DNA of 64,000 nucleotides. Source: Brachypodius melanocephalos (Eukaryota; Chordata; Aves; Passeriformes; Pycnonotidae). The notes below the pieces were generated by a model. It worked only from the letters and a program-made list of their open reading frames with translations, was not told where the DNA came from and ran no database searches. Location: NCBI GenBank assembly GCA_013398615.1, contig VZSR01002145.1:2739918-2803917 (forward strand), written 5' to 3'. Numbering within the stretch: position 1 is the first letter of the stretch; the number at the start of each line of letters is the position of its first letter. The position numbers and the translations under genes are program-made. Below, piece after piece: positions 47,947 through 59,900 of the stretch.

Positions 47947-50900
47947 GTAAAGGATAAGTTTAGACAAGTGCCGGAAGAAAAGATTTAGTTTTTCCTGTAT
48001 TCTTTTATTTACGGTAAAAAATAGTATACTGCTTGTAGAATCCAGCTTTCTGAGTGAAATATATGAACAAAATGATTTATAACTGACCTTTTCCATTAAG
48101 TGGGAATAGTTCTCAAATCAAAAAATGTATTAAAATAAGTTAATTGAAAAGAAAGGTAATTTTATATTGGTAAAGTGCTCATAAGGACATGATTGAGGCA
48201 TTGTAAAGCTAAAATTCTGCAAGTCAGCTGTAGGAATATTCTTTTTAAATAGGGTTTTATTTTGGATTACCAAATGCTTAAGGTACGATTTAGACCTTAA
48301 GCATTTTGACAACCAGATCTGCAGCCACATAGGAACAGATTTTGTACATTAAACCAAATACTCGGTGCAGTTTTGTTTCGGTTTTAGGATCATGGATCTC
48401 TGCGTTGTACAGATCCAGAACTGCGGGTTCCCAGGGCGGGGCCGGCGCTTCCCTGCGGGCGCATCTGATTGGCCAGTAGGGGCAGAATATGCAGATCAAG
48501 GGGGCGTGGCCCGCAAGACGCCACGCGAGGCCGTTCCGCGGGGCACCGGCGNNNNNNNNNNNNNNNNNNNNNNNNNNNNNNNNNNNNNNNNNNNNNNNNN
48601 NNNNNNNNNNNNNNNNNNNNNNNNNNNNNNNNNNNNNNNNNNNNNNNNNNNTCCAATAATATACCCATTATTCTCACATTCGTGCTCATCGCCTTCCCGG
48701 CTGATACTTAATTCCAGATCGGAATTAATTAATTTGAACAAAATGAACCAAATACTGGAAATCACAGAGAGTTCTGGCTGGAAAAGGCCCTACAAGCATC
48801 ACAGAGTTCATCTCTCAAGCAAATGGCCCATGAGGGATCAAACCGGTGACCTTGGTGTTACCAGCACCGTGCTCTGACCAATTACTAAAGAATCATTTAC
48901 TCATTTATTAATTGTGTCCTCCTCATGTGTGCTCATCCATCTCTGCTTATATATCCATCGTGTGTGCTTATATGATGGATAGATATGGATACATAGATGA
49001 TGGATACATATATATCCGTATATATTATATATTTACATACATATATGTATATATTTATATATGCATATGTATTATATACATGTTATATGTATTATATATA
49101 ATTCTATATATCCGTACATATTACATATATATTTGTGTGTATATATATATATTATACATGTATATATGTATTTTCACGTATATATATACTTATATATCCA
49201 TCTCTCTAATTTAAACAGTACATATAAGTCCTTACTAATTCATTTGCCCTTTTTCTTCCCCCTCAATTCCTCCTGCTGGATTTTCTTACCTGCAGCAGCT
49301 CAGAGGTGATGAACCACCAGCTCCTATTAACACAAGCACCACCTCAAAATCTTCGATTTCCTTGCAGGAATTTTCGTGGATGCTGTGAATTCCATGGGCC
49401 AAACCTGTCTGTTCACTGCTGCGCTGCTGGGGCTGGGTAAAATAGTGGCTGTGCTGCTGGAATATGGCTCGGATGCCAATCAGTTAAGTATCAAACATTA
49501 AATTTTTTTTTTTTTAATGAAAATTAATCTTGGAGTGGGTTTAGTCAGTGTGAAACACAACATTCGCTGGGCATAAATGAAGAAGTGCTTAAGATGCACA
49601 TTGGTATTTTAACCAAAGCTCCTTTGAGATAAATAGAGAAATAATTTCCCCTTTTTCCATGGTTTATTCTGTAATTTGGGAGCACACAAACATCTCAGGA
49701 ATGTCCCTTTTTCCCCTGCTCAACTTTTTTTTTTTGCTGTTCCTCAGTCGCTGCTACGACGGGAGCACCCCAGTGCATGCAGCTGCTTTTTCTGGAAACC
49801 AGTGGATCCTCAGCAAGTTACTGGATGGAGGAGGAGATCTCAGAGTCCACGACAAGGAGGGGAAAACTCCCCAAGTTTGGGCTTTGTCAGCCAGCAAGGA
49901 AAGCAGTGCTCAGGTATTATTTGTGTGCGAGGCTGATTCGTCAGTGCAATAATGATTTAAAACTCCTCTCCCCCGTTATCACGGCACTCCTCTCAAAAAA
50001 AACCCTGAAATTACAGTTTTCTGTTGGGTGAAGTTTTAAATTTCGGCACCTGTTTGAAGTCAGCTTTTCTTCCATTTTCGTGCAATTGATTTCCTTCAAG
50101 TTTTGTTTTTTTTTCCCTGTTCGTGCATTTCTCAAAATGCCCATTTCTGCAAGTCACCAGTTATTTTCCAACAGCCCCGATTTATGAATTTGAGATGGTT
50201 TTTCTTCTTCTGAAGCCTTAAATTATTGGGTTTTTTTCCTTTCCCTCCTGCTGCCCAGATGCTGGAATTTATCCAGCAGTGCACCCTGCACATGCAAGCT
50301 GTCATTTGGAATCTTCCCTCTGACCTGCTCAGGAAAGTTGGCTCCTCAAAGGCTTTGATCTGCAGCCCCTCGAGGTTTGGTGGCCTTGTCCCAGGGTAAA
50401 AAGAGATTTTCCATCCATTTTCTGTTATTTTAAAATGATTTAAATTTTTTACAATAATTTTAAATTTTAATTTAATTATCTTACAAGCCTATTTTCAAAT
50501 TATTTTAAAATCAGCAGGTTCTTTTATCATTTTGACAACAGCAGATTTAAGTCCGCTGTGATTAATTTTATTTCTGTCATGACAGTACTAAATAGAAACT
50601 TGATAGTTGTAAATATCTGTATATTAAGAGATGCTTTATTGATTAAACTCTTGAAATCAGCATTAAAAGCCCTGGATTTTAGTAGCTTTAAAGTGGTACC
50701 ATGAAGTACTTTGGTTTTTGGAATTTTAACATCCACATTGTGTGTGTGGGACCAGTCACATGCAGGATTCTGGCAGAAATTTTTGCATTTTTCCCCCCTC
50801 TCTCTCTCTGTATCTAAGCCTTGGAGTGAATAAATTGCTCTTCTTGCTTTTGTTTTTTGGTGTTTAGAAATGCTGAGAATCCTCTGGGTAAATTACTGAA

Positions 50901-53900
50901 AGGACAACCCAGTGTGGCCAAGAACATTTACAGCTTTGGCTTTGGGAAGGTAAGATGCTCTGGGGAGGGATTTTTGATAATATTGGATATTTTTTCCAGA
51001 ATCTCGTGTTCCTCACAGTAATTATCCCACCTGTGCTATTTTAAACGTTCAGTGCATTCTTATTTCTGCTGAAAAGATTGGGAAAAAACCCACAAAGGGT
51101 ACAAATATTCAGGCTCTTAGGGGTTGTCAGGAACAACAGAAATTCCTGTTAAATCTCACCTGGGGGAGTTCCTAAGGGCTGGTTCTGCTTTCCCCATTCC
51201 AGTTTCCCTGGGAAATTTAGATTTTTGGCCCTGATTTTTGAGATTTCCTGGTGATGTTGGAGCTGATGCTGCCCTGCTCACCCTCAGGTTGTCCCAGGGC
51301 TTGCTGGGGTTTGGGATCTGTTGGATTTTCCTTTTGCTGATGCCCTGTTTCAGTTCCATCTCGCAGGCAGTGGCCACCTGGGCTACCTGGCCTCTCTCCC
51401 CATTATTGGGGACAGAGATGTGGTTCAGGCTGATGATGAACCAGCATTTTCTTACCCCGTGGGGCCCTACATGACCATGACCAAGTAAGTGGAATTAAAG
51501 AGATTTTAGCCCCTCTTTTGTGTCTGTTACAAATCGCCGCGCCAGGGCTTTTGTTTGGGTGATTTTCCACGTCTGCCCTGGATTTATTCCCTGTTTCCTG
51601 CTTGCACCTTGTTTTCTGCTGTTCATTGATTAATATCTGAGTCAGGCTGATGTCTGAGAGGCCAAGAACAACCCAACAAAGCAATATTTACCCAATTCTG
51701 GCTAATCACTGCTGGCAGTGTTTCGCTATCGATCCCTCTGCGCTGGGAAATGCGTTTAGGGTTGCACAGATTGTGTTTGTTCAGCTTTTAATCCCTGTAA
51801 ATCTGAGTCCAGGATCTCCTCTGGATGTCCAGGTGTGCAACTCAGAACCTGTGGTGGAATTAGGGTTGCAAAGGCAGGCCGAGCATTTATTTGAAATCTC
51901 TGGTGTGATGTAATTGCTGTAATTATTGGTAATAATGACAATAATATGATGTTGTTTAATTACTGTGTGTTGAACAAGTGGTTGTGGTTTAATCTCCCCA
52001 AAACTCTGATTTCTGCCACTGATGGTGAAGGGAATTCCTTGTGGAAGGGGTGGGATTTGGGGCAGTGAACCTTTCCTGCTCCACCAGCCTTTAGCAGGAT
52101 GAGTTTCTCGTCAGTTTGAAAGAGCAAGGACCCTCAAATTTAAATCCTTGAACAGCAGAAAGGCAGCACCAGAACACCACAAAATCCTTGCTAAATAACC
52201 AAATAACTGGGAAAAAAAAAAAAAAGAAAAAAAAAAAGAGGGAGAACATTGCTGGAAGCATCTGATCCAAATTCTTGTTGTTGCTGTAGCTTGATGTGGG
52301 GAGGCAGCAGAGTGACAGTGAAGGAGCTGAGCTTCCAGCCCCAGCAGAGCAGCTGGAAACTGCGCCTGGCTGATCTCCTCCTGGCAGAGCAGGAGCACAG
52401 CAGGTGGGACTGGGGCTGCCTTTTGGGGCTCTCCAGGGCTGGGAGGAATGGGATTTACCCTGGGAGGAACGGGGTTTACCTCAGGAGTGTTAGGCTGGGC
52501 TTGCACTTCTTCCCCAGATTAAAAAACCCACAGTTTTCTTCCCACTCCTGAGCTTTTAAAATCGAGTATTTCAACCAAAAAAATGCATTTATACCAAAAT
52601 ATATCCCAGTGAAAATACAACATTGATGTCATATTGATAAAAACACTGAGCAGGGCAGGACTTTTCCTTCTTTTCATCTCGGGTTTGCCTTGCAAATTTG
52701 CTTTTTCCCTCTCCTTTTGCAGCAAACTCCGCCACCCTCACCTGCTGCAGCTGATGTCTGTCTGTCTGTCCTGTGACCTGGAGAAAACTCGGCTGGTCTA
52801 TGAGAGGGTTCACTTTGGCTCTCTCTACAGCATCCTCCACGAAAGGGTAACTGCAAGGCTTGAATTTTAAAGAACAATTCATCAGAAGTTTAGTGATTAT
52901 CTCCAACATCCTTCCTCAAGGAGACAAAATCCTCAGTCTGAATTTCTGGTTCTTTTTCTTATTTTTTAACTGAATTTCTCCGTGTTTTATTGTTGTCATT
53001 TGATATCTTTTTGTCTTCTTTTTAAGGTGCTGTTATTTGGTTTGGTATTGAGGACAAAAGCAAAACTAATTTCCTCCTTTCCCTCCAATAATTTTCGTGC
53101 CTGCTGCCTTCGGCGGCGAATAATAACTGTAATAAATAAGAATAACTTTCTCTTATATAAAATTCCAAAGACCTGCCGTGCAAATTTAGTGCTTTTTGGG
53201 GTTTTTTTTTTCCCCAGCGTGCAGAATTCCCAGTGCTGCAGACAGAGACCATCCTGCACATTTTGCTGCAGATCCTGGATGCCCTGCGTTTCCTGCACTC
53301 CCGGGGGTTTATCCACCGCTCCCTCTCCTCCTTCTCCATCCAAATCGTGTCCTCTGGGGAGGCCAAGCTCTGCAACCTGGAGTACATGATAGAGAGGTGA
53401 GAAACTTCCTCAGGACTGCTCTGAAATGGGGGGGGTTCAACACCCAAAACCTCGTTAGTCTGGTGGCAATTAAGTGCCACCAGCGAGACGAAGTACATTT
53501 CTTCTCACCTCGGTAAATTGTTACTGAAATTATCCCCCAGACACATTGTAGAATAAATTTTGTGAGTTGTTTGTTAGAAAAGTTCAGCTTTTTTTTTTTC
53601 CTCAAGTTCTTTTTATTGTAAAGTTGTTAAAGGAGGTGTTGCTTTCCCCCCCAAAAAAATCTTTGCCCAAAGACATTTACTGCACATTTCCATTTGCAGA
53701 CGTGCCCTGAACTTTTGATACCTTAAACTGAAAGCTGTAGCACTCCCAGGTGTTAAATTCCTAAATATAAACCATGGAGCTGAATGTGTTCTGTGTGCTA
53801 ATTGACATTTTTTTCCCCTTTTTGCAGCAAGGACAGTGGAGAGCACAGTGACCTGACCCGAATCCCTGTCCCAGTGCAGCTGTTCCGCTGGTGTTCCCCT

Positions 53901-56900
53901 GAAATAATCCTGGAGAAACCTGCCACGGTCAAAGCTGATGTTTACAGCTTCTGTGCAGTGCTGCAGGAGGCTTTGACAGGTGAATGCACAGCTTTGGGCT
54001 GGGATGGTTGAAGTTAAAAAAATAAACCAAGCAAAAAAAAAAAATCCCAAATATTAACGACAATAACAAAGATTATTGAGAACTCCTGTAAAATGTGATC
54101 AGAAAACTTAAAATTGTGTGGCTAAAGGATGAAATTTATGATGGATATGGGACAAATACAGTGCTTTTCTGCTGATTATTTTTCTTCTTCCTACCAAAAC
54201 ATTCACTGAAGTCTTTTCAGTGTTCAAAACAAGCTTTGTGCAGCTTTCACGTTTTTGATCTCTGTGATAAGTTATTGTTACTCTATTGTTATTTTCATGT
54301 ATTGTTGCTGTTATTACAGGTGATGTCTGTTCTCTATTCACTTTGATTATTCTGACAGTGAAATGGGATAAACAATTACTCCAAAAATTAATCCCAGTGA
54401 AGAATCCCAGAGCAGGCTTGTTTGCAGTGTCAATCTCCTCCAGATATTTCTGTCAGCTCCCTTGGAAGCATCCCGTGGTGGAATAAGACAGGGAGGAGAT
54501 GCCAGTGCTTGTTTTAAGTTGTAAATTAGGGAATGGACGGGGAATAATGTGATTTTTTTTTTTTTTAAATTTCCATTAACATTAATACACAGCTGGTGGA
54601 CATAAAGTCTGTACTGGTGTCTTGCAGAGAGCCCTCCCTGGAAAGGTGTGGAAGACTCAGCTGTTCAGCAGCTCATCCTTTCAGGGCAGCAGCTGGAAGC
54701 AGATGTCAGGCTCCCCCTGCTCTATTACGAGGTTGTCAAGTCAGGGCTGGAACCCAAGCAGAGGAACCGCTCCATGAAACTTCAGGATATTCAATATATC
54801 CTGAATAATGACTTAAAGGTGATTATTTCCAGCATTCTCGTCTTTGCTGTGTCCATTCAGATCCAAGCTGTTCTGCTCAAATCTAGAGGAAGTGATCCAA
54901 TGTTCTGCTCAGGCAGAGACACAGAACTGTCAAATACAACTGTATTTTATTCCTTTTTTTTGGTTTATTTTGTTTTGTTTGGCAGGACTTGGTTAAGTCT
55001 GCAGGTGGCCACTCTGGTGGAGTACTCAAAGCACAGAGATCTGCTGTTCTTGCAGATGTGAACATCTGCTGGGCATCAGCTTTTAGCTTCCAGAAGAAGA
55101 CAGTGGAATTCCAGGAAAAAGAGATGGGCAAGGCCGGTGAGTTTCTTGGAGCGGGATGTCACCGTGTCCTTCAGGTGTTCCTCAGTCTACAACAGTCTGA
55201 CACAAATCACTGAAATGTAAATCAGTAAAATGGGAGCACTCCCAGATTTTGTGATGTAGGTTAAAATAGGAAGCACTTGGCTTTGGATTTTAGCTGCCAC
55301 GTAATTGTTAATGTGGACTCAAGGCTCTAAATCTGTTTTGTTCAGGCAGAGTTTTCAGCAGAGGTGTCAAACCCCGCTCGGGGAATTTCTGAATTTCCCA
55401 AACCAACTCCTCAACGTGCAAAAGCAGCGTGGCTGTGGGATTTCTGGAGGAATGATTTAATGTTTCAAATTGGATTTTTCAGGTGGCTTTCCTGCCCCCA
55501 GTGACTCTGGTTTCCCCAAGGAGAGCAGTTCTTTGGTGGTGCAGGAGGCGTCAGGCAGTGCAGAGCCAGCTGCAGGGGACAGAAATGTGGATGTGTCCTC
55601 TGAACTGCAGACAGGAGCTTCCCACTCCAGTGAGAGTGATGAGGATGGGAGCCTGTGCAGCTTTGAAAGGAATGAAATCCTAACCAGCTGTCCAGAAGGT
55701 CCCCAAGACTTCCTGGGAGGAGGATCTGGGTTAGGCCAGGCTCTAAAGGAGGCAGAAAGGCAGCGAGAGGAAGGAGACGAGAGCCAGTGGGAGGGTGAGG
55801 AGGAGGAAGGGGAATCCTCAACCACGGGGTTCACTGGAGAGGAGGAGGAGGAGGAGGAGGAGGAGGAAAAAGAGGAAAGGGTGAGAGAAGGCCCTGGCCT
55901 GTCCCAGGTGAGAGGAGATGCTGGCAGGAGGCTGAGCAGCCCTTCCCAGAGCGAGCTGCTCATCAGCAAATGCGCCCTGAACCTGAAGATCATGCAGAGC
56001 TTGCTGCAGCAGGCAGGAGACTCCCTGAGCAGGACAGAGGAGAAACTGGACAGGATGAAGGCCATGGGGAAGCAGGAGAAGCTGCTGCAGGAAATCAGGA
56101 TGAATCTGCATCCTAAGGAAGGTTCTCAAGGAGGACACTGGGATGGGTCTGATGATGCTTCCCAGAATAGCGATGAGGCTTTTCCTGGAGTTGATTTTTT
56201 TTTACACAAGGCTGTGGCTCCACCATCCAGGGACTACATTCCACCAACAATAACCTGTCAGGCACCAGGCAGAGACAGCTTCCAGGCTGTTCCCAGGACA
56301 GCCAAGGAAAGAGAGGCAGTTCAAAATGAGAGGTGGAAGAGCAAAATTCCAACCAACCATCGTGATCCGGGCTGCAGCGTGGGCAAAGGCCTGGGTGATG
56401 AAGTGACCCTAAACCAGGAGGTAAAATGTTGAGTTTTGGGGGGCCTGGTTATCATTTCTGTGTTCCTTAGCAGGTAAAGAGATGCAGGGGTGGGTGGTGG
56501 CCGAGAGGAGGGATAAATCTGTCCTTTAAGGTGCATCCATGTGCATTATGCACAGGAATGAAAAGAGCTCAGCAGTGCAATTGTGTAGTTTCCTCCCAGG
56601 ACAATATTGATGCAGTGGCTCAGGGTGGGGTTAAAATCCAAATCCTCCACTAAAATGGAGATGAGATTCTCAGGGAAAAGGCCAGTGGAGAGATATTTTA
56701 GTTTGTGTTGAGGCTTAAGCTGTTCTTAGAAAAGGCCTCTGGATCACTTTCATTATTAAACACATGGGCCAAAGAGAAAGAGAGAAATTCAAGTCCATAT
56801 CTCCTGTGGGGATAATTTTGAGTCATTCATCCCCCTGGAAGCTGCGTGTTTTGATTGCCTGAAACCTGCCACAAATCCAGGGCAGAGTTTTTACCAGGCT

Positions 56901-59900
56901 GAGACCTGGACCTGTCACCCTTTCTCCCGAGCAGAGCAGCTAAAATAAAACCGAGGGAATAAAGTTGATGAGTGCTGTCCTGTTGTCAGGCAGTAATTAG
57001 CAGAGTGCCCAGTGTGTGTGCTGAATCATGGCTCGTTGGACTCATTTCAGCATCTCCTCCCACACGTGTCTGCGAGACGCCAGAAAAAGTTCAATTCTCG
57101 GTGTCAGAGAGGAGCTGATTCACATCCTGCAGCAAGGGGGGAAGAGGAGGAGTGGTGAGTTTGGATCTTGTTCGTTGGAAGGGTTAATCCTGACAGATCC
57201 ATCCGGAGAGGGACGCTGTCAGAAGGAGGCACATCAGGATCAAGGCTGGCATGAGATGTTTGTCACTAAGGCAAAAGCCATCTGTAGAGAGAGAGGAGCC
57301 TGCTGTGAGTCACTGTCAGCTGCAGAGCTGCTGTGACAGGGCACTTTGTGGGAAGGAGTGGTGTCAAAAAAGAGTCCACGTGCCTCTGGGATGGAGGGCA
57401 GCGGCCCAAAACTGTGCCAGTGCCTGAGGAGAGCAACCTGGGAGGATATTAATAAAGGTGGTTCTCCTCTCTGGGCACAGCCTCCTTCAGCTCCCAGCAG
57501 AAATAGTTTTAATGTCATCTCTTTGTGGTTTTAAGCGTGAATGGAAAGCACAGGTTGAAATTTCCTGGCACAACTTGTGCGGATTCACGTTGGAGAAGAG
57601 GGGGGACAGACACTTCTTCCAGTGTTTGCTTAAATCAGGAGAACTGCTGCAGTTTCAAGATGAATCCATTTGGATTAATTAATGAATTAGCAGTTTTAAA
57701 ATTAGTCCATTTGGATCAGAAAGAACCTGTTGGTAAAGGTTGGAACAGAAATATTCCAGGTGCTGACATAGTGAAGGTCAGGCAGTGAAGAGAATCAATG
57801 TCCAGGTCTGAAATTGTGATCCCCATAAAACAACCCCCACATCATCCGTGGTGGGGTTCTTTTTTTGGAGCTGCAGCATCTGAAGGCAGCTCTGAGCTGC
57901 AGAGTTGGATGTACAGCTTGTCTGGTTAATCTAGAATAGACCTAAATAATTGCCTGTGCTTTCCAAGCTGCTGGCAGCTCAATCTGCTGGTTCTGCCGGC
58001 TTGTTAAAAGGCTGAGAGCACACGTGCTCTAATTAACGTTAAAACAACTCAGAGCCTTTTCCTGGCTGGGGAATGCTTGACACAATGTGCTCGAAAGGAG
58101 TTTGTGCCTTTCATAAAATCATTTCTTGCAGGTGCCATTCAAACCCGAGGGCTGAGTTCTGCAGCAAAGGAAGCAGTGAGAAGAGGAGGGTGATGCAGTC
58201 GGGATGGAGGAGTGAGTAAATCAGTGTTAAACCAGTGTTAAACCAGTGTTAAACCACTGTTAAACCAGGGTTAAATCAGTGTTAAATCAGTATTAACACA
58301 GTGTTAATATCAGAAACCTTGCTGCAGTGCAGTTCATGAAACTCAGCACGCCAGGAAAGGTCTCTGTGCTTTAATTGAAGCTCTGAGGTTGTTCCTGGGT
58401 GGAATCCAAGTGAGTGGGATCCCGTGTCTTGCACATTCCGGGTATAAAATAATCCCAGGCACGTTGAGGTGGTTTGGTTTGTGGAGCTGGAGGGATTTCC
58501 AGCCTGGTTTTGGGCAGTTTGTGGATTCAGGGAGGGCAGGGCTGGCAGTGCCCAGTGGATGGCAGCACGGGCACGGATAATAGAGAACCGAACTAAAAAA
58601 AACCTGTTCCTACAGAAACTCAATTTGTGCAGGTTTTTAGGCTTGATTTAAAATGGAAGGAAGCGTTCAGCTCTTGCCATAACAAAGGCTGTCCTAACCT
58701 CAGCATTCCCAAGCCTTGCAGGCACGGTGGAGCACGGGGGATGCTTTGAAGGTGCAGGTTCTGTGGTGTGCAGTGATGATTTTGTTCTTTTTGTGCAGCT
58801 GAGGTCAAGCAAATGGCCAAAAGAGTGGCCTCAGGACGGCTGGGGGGGCTCAGCTGCCCATCCCCTGCCGGGGAATGCACATCTGAGAGTGAAGAAAGCG
58901 TCCAGGGAAGCCCCCAGCACGTCCCTGCCGCTGCCCCAAGAATCCAGAGGTGTGGCTGGCAGCCAGGGGAGGATGCTGAGCCCTGGGACCTGGGCACTGA
59001 GGACAGAAGTGACTCCGGGGACACTGACCTGGAGCCTGCCCTCCCGAGTCCCACAGGTGAGCCCAGCAATGAAATGCTCGCTTCTCTTTTTTGTTTCCTC
59101 CCATTTCCAATCAGATCTCAGCTTCTGTGATTTTTTTTTTTACAAGGATTATCCATTTTATCTTGCCCTCAGAGCCAGTCAGTCACTCCTCGGTGGGCAT
59201 AAATAGAGATAAAATGAGTATCGGGTGTTAATAGGTGGAGGGAATTATCTTGGAGCCCTTCATCATCACTAATTATCGTTATCAGCACGAGAAACCCAAA
59301 GCTTTCAGACCCTCAGTGTGCTTTTCACACTTTTATTTCTTCCAGTCTCACCACAGAGCTGCTTTTTCTTGGAGCAGCTCAGGTGAGTAAAGCTTTTGAA
59401 AAAGTTCTGAACAAGGCAAGGTTCCCCTGCTTAGATTAATTAATGAGGGGAGCATTTAAGTGTCATTATTGCTCCGTGTTCCTGACAGACAGAATTCCTG
59501 TCACTGTCTGCTCTCATTGATATTCCAGCAGTGCCTCAGATCGCTCAATTCACATCTTTTTAATTTTTGCTTAATAATTTTGTTCCGTTCTGACATCCTA
59601 GGGAGGAGCTGCCAATCCCCAGCACCAGAGGAGCGAGCAGAGTTTGGAATAACCATTCCTGAGAGTTCAATCCTTCCTCAGCAAGCTGAGAACCTCTCTA
59701 GAGTATGTACAGAAATCCAAGGAATGTAGAGGCATTCCCATGGAAAAGTTTAGCCTGGTGTTGCATCCTGAGCTCCTCTTCTCCTTCCCCCACTCCCCCC
59801 CCTTTTTTTTTTTGTTATTTTATTTTATAAACCACCAAAGTAATGCAAGGAGCAGGAGGTGGGTTGAAAGCCAGTGAAGAAATTGAATAGAATTTCAGAA

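Larger units (their letters stand above)
47947..49367 (+). other. TEX14: TEX14 intron 1: contents
   Basis: This intron has ordinary AT-rich sequence to about 48410. It then has a GC-rich promoter-like block cut by a 100-N gap (48552-48651), a tRNA/CR1 SINE on the minus strand (about 48750-48892), and an AT-rich microsatellite (about 48940-49205). Confidence 0.85.
49483..56980 (+). other. TEX14: TEX14 introns 2-12 and start of intron 13: contents
   Basis: Introns here are short, about 170-890 bp each, and carry only T- or A-rich runs (for example 52213-52238). No further gene or recognisable transposable element is seen in the introns between exons 2 and 13. Positions 56421-57050 may hide a small exon; see findings. 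Confidence 0.7.

Noticed and set aside
48365..48877. Frames of 80-170 codons spanning the Ns
   Set aside because: They exist only because the gap is read as unknown residues.
48824..48890. A functional tRNA gene with anticodon GGT on the minus strand
   Set aside because: The 5' acceptor half and A box are damaged, and a CR1-like tail follows directly, so it is a SINE head rather than a tRNA gene.
48912..49309. Tyr/Ile-rich frames suggestive of membrane peptides
   Set aside because: They are translations of the TATA microsatellite-like tract.
55457..56065. 202-codon Ser-rich minus-strand frame
   Set aside because: It is the complement of the acidic, GAG-repeat part of TEX14 exon 13; poly-Glu codons read as poly-Ser on the other strand.
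56598..56623. Possible 25-nt exon between TEX14 exons 13 and 14 after 'cctcccag'
   Set aside because: Its length leaves the wrong phase and would lead to a stop in exon 14; kept only as a reason to check transcripts.
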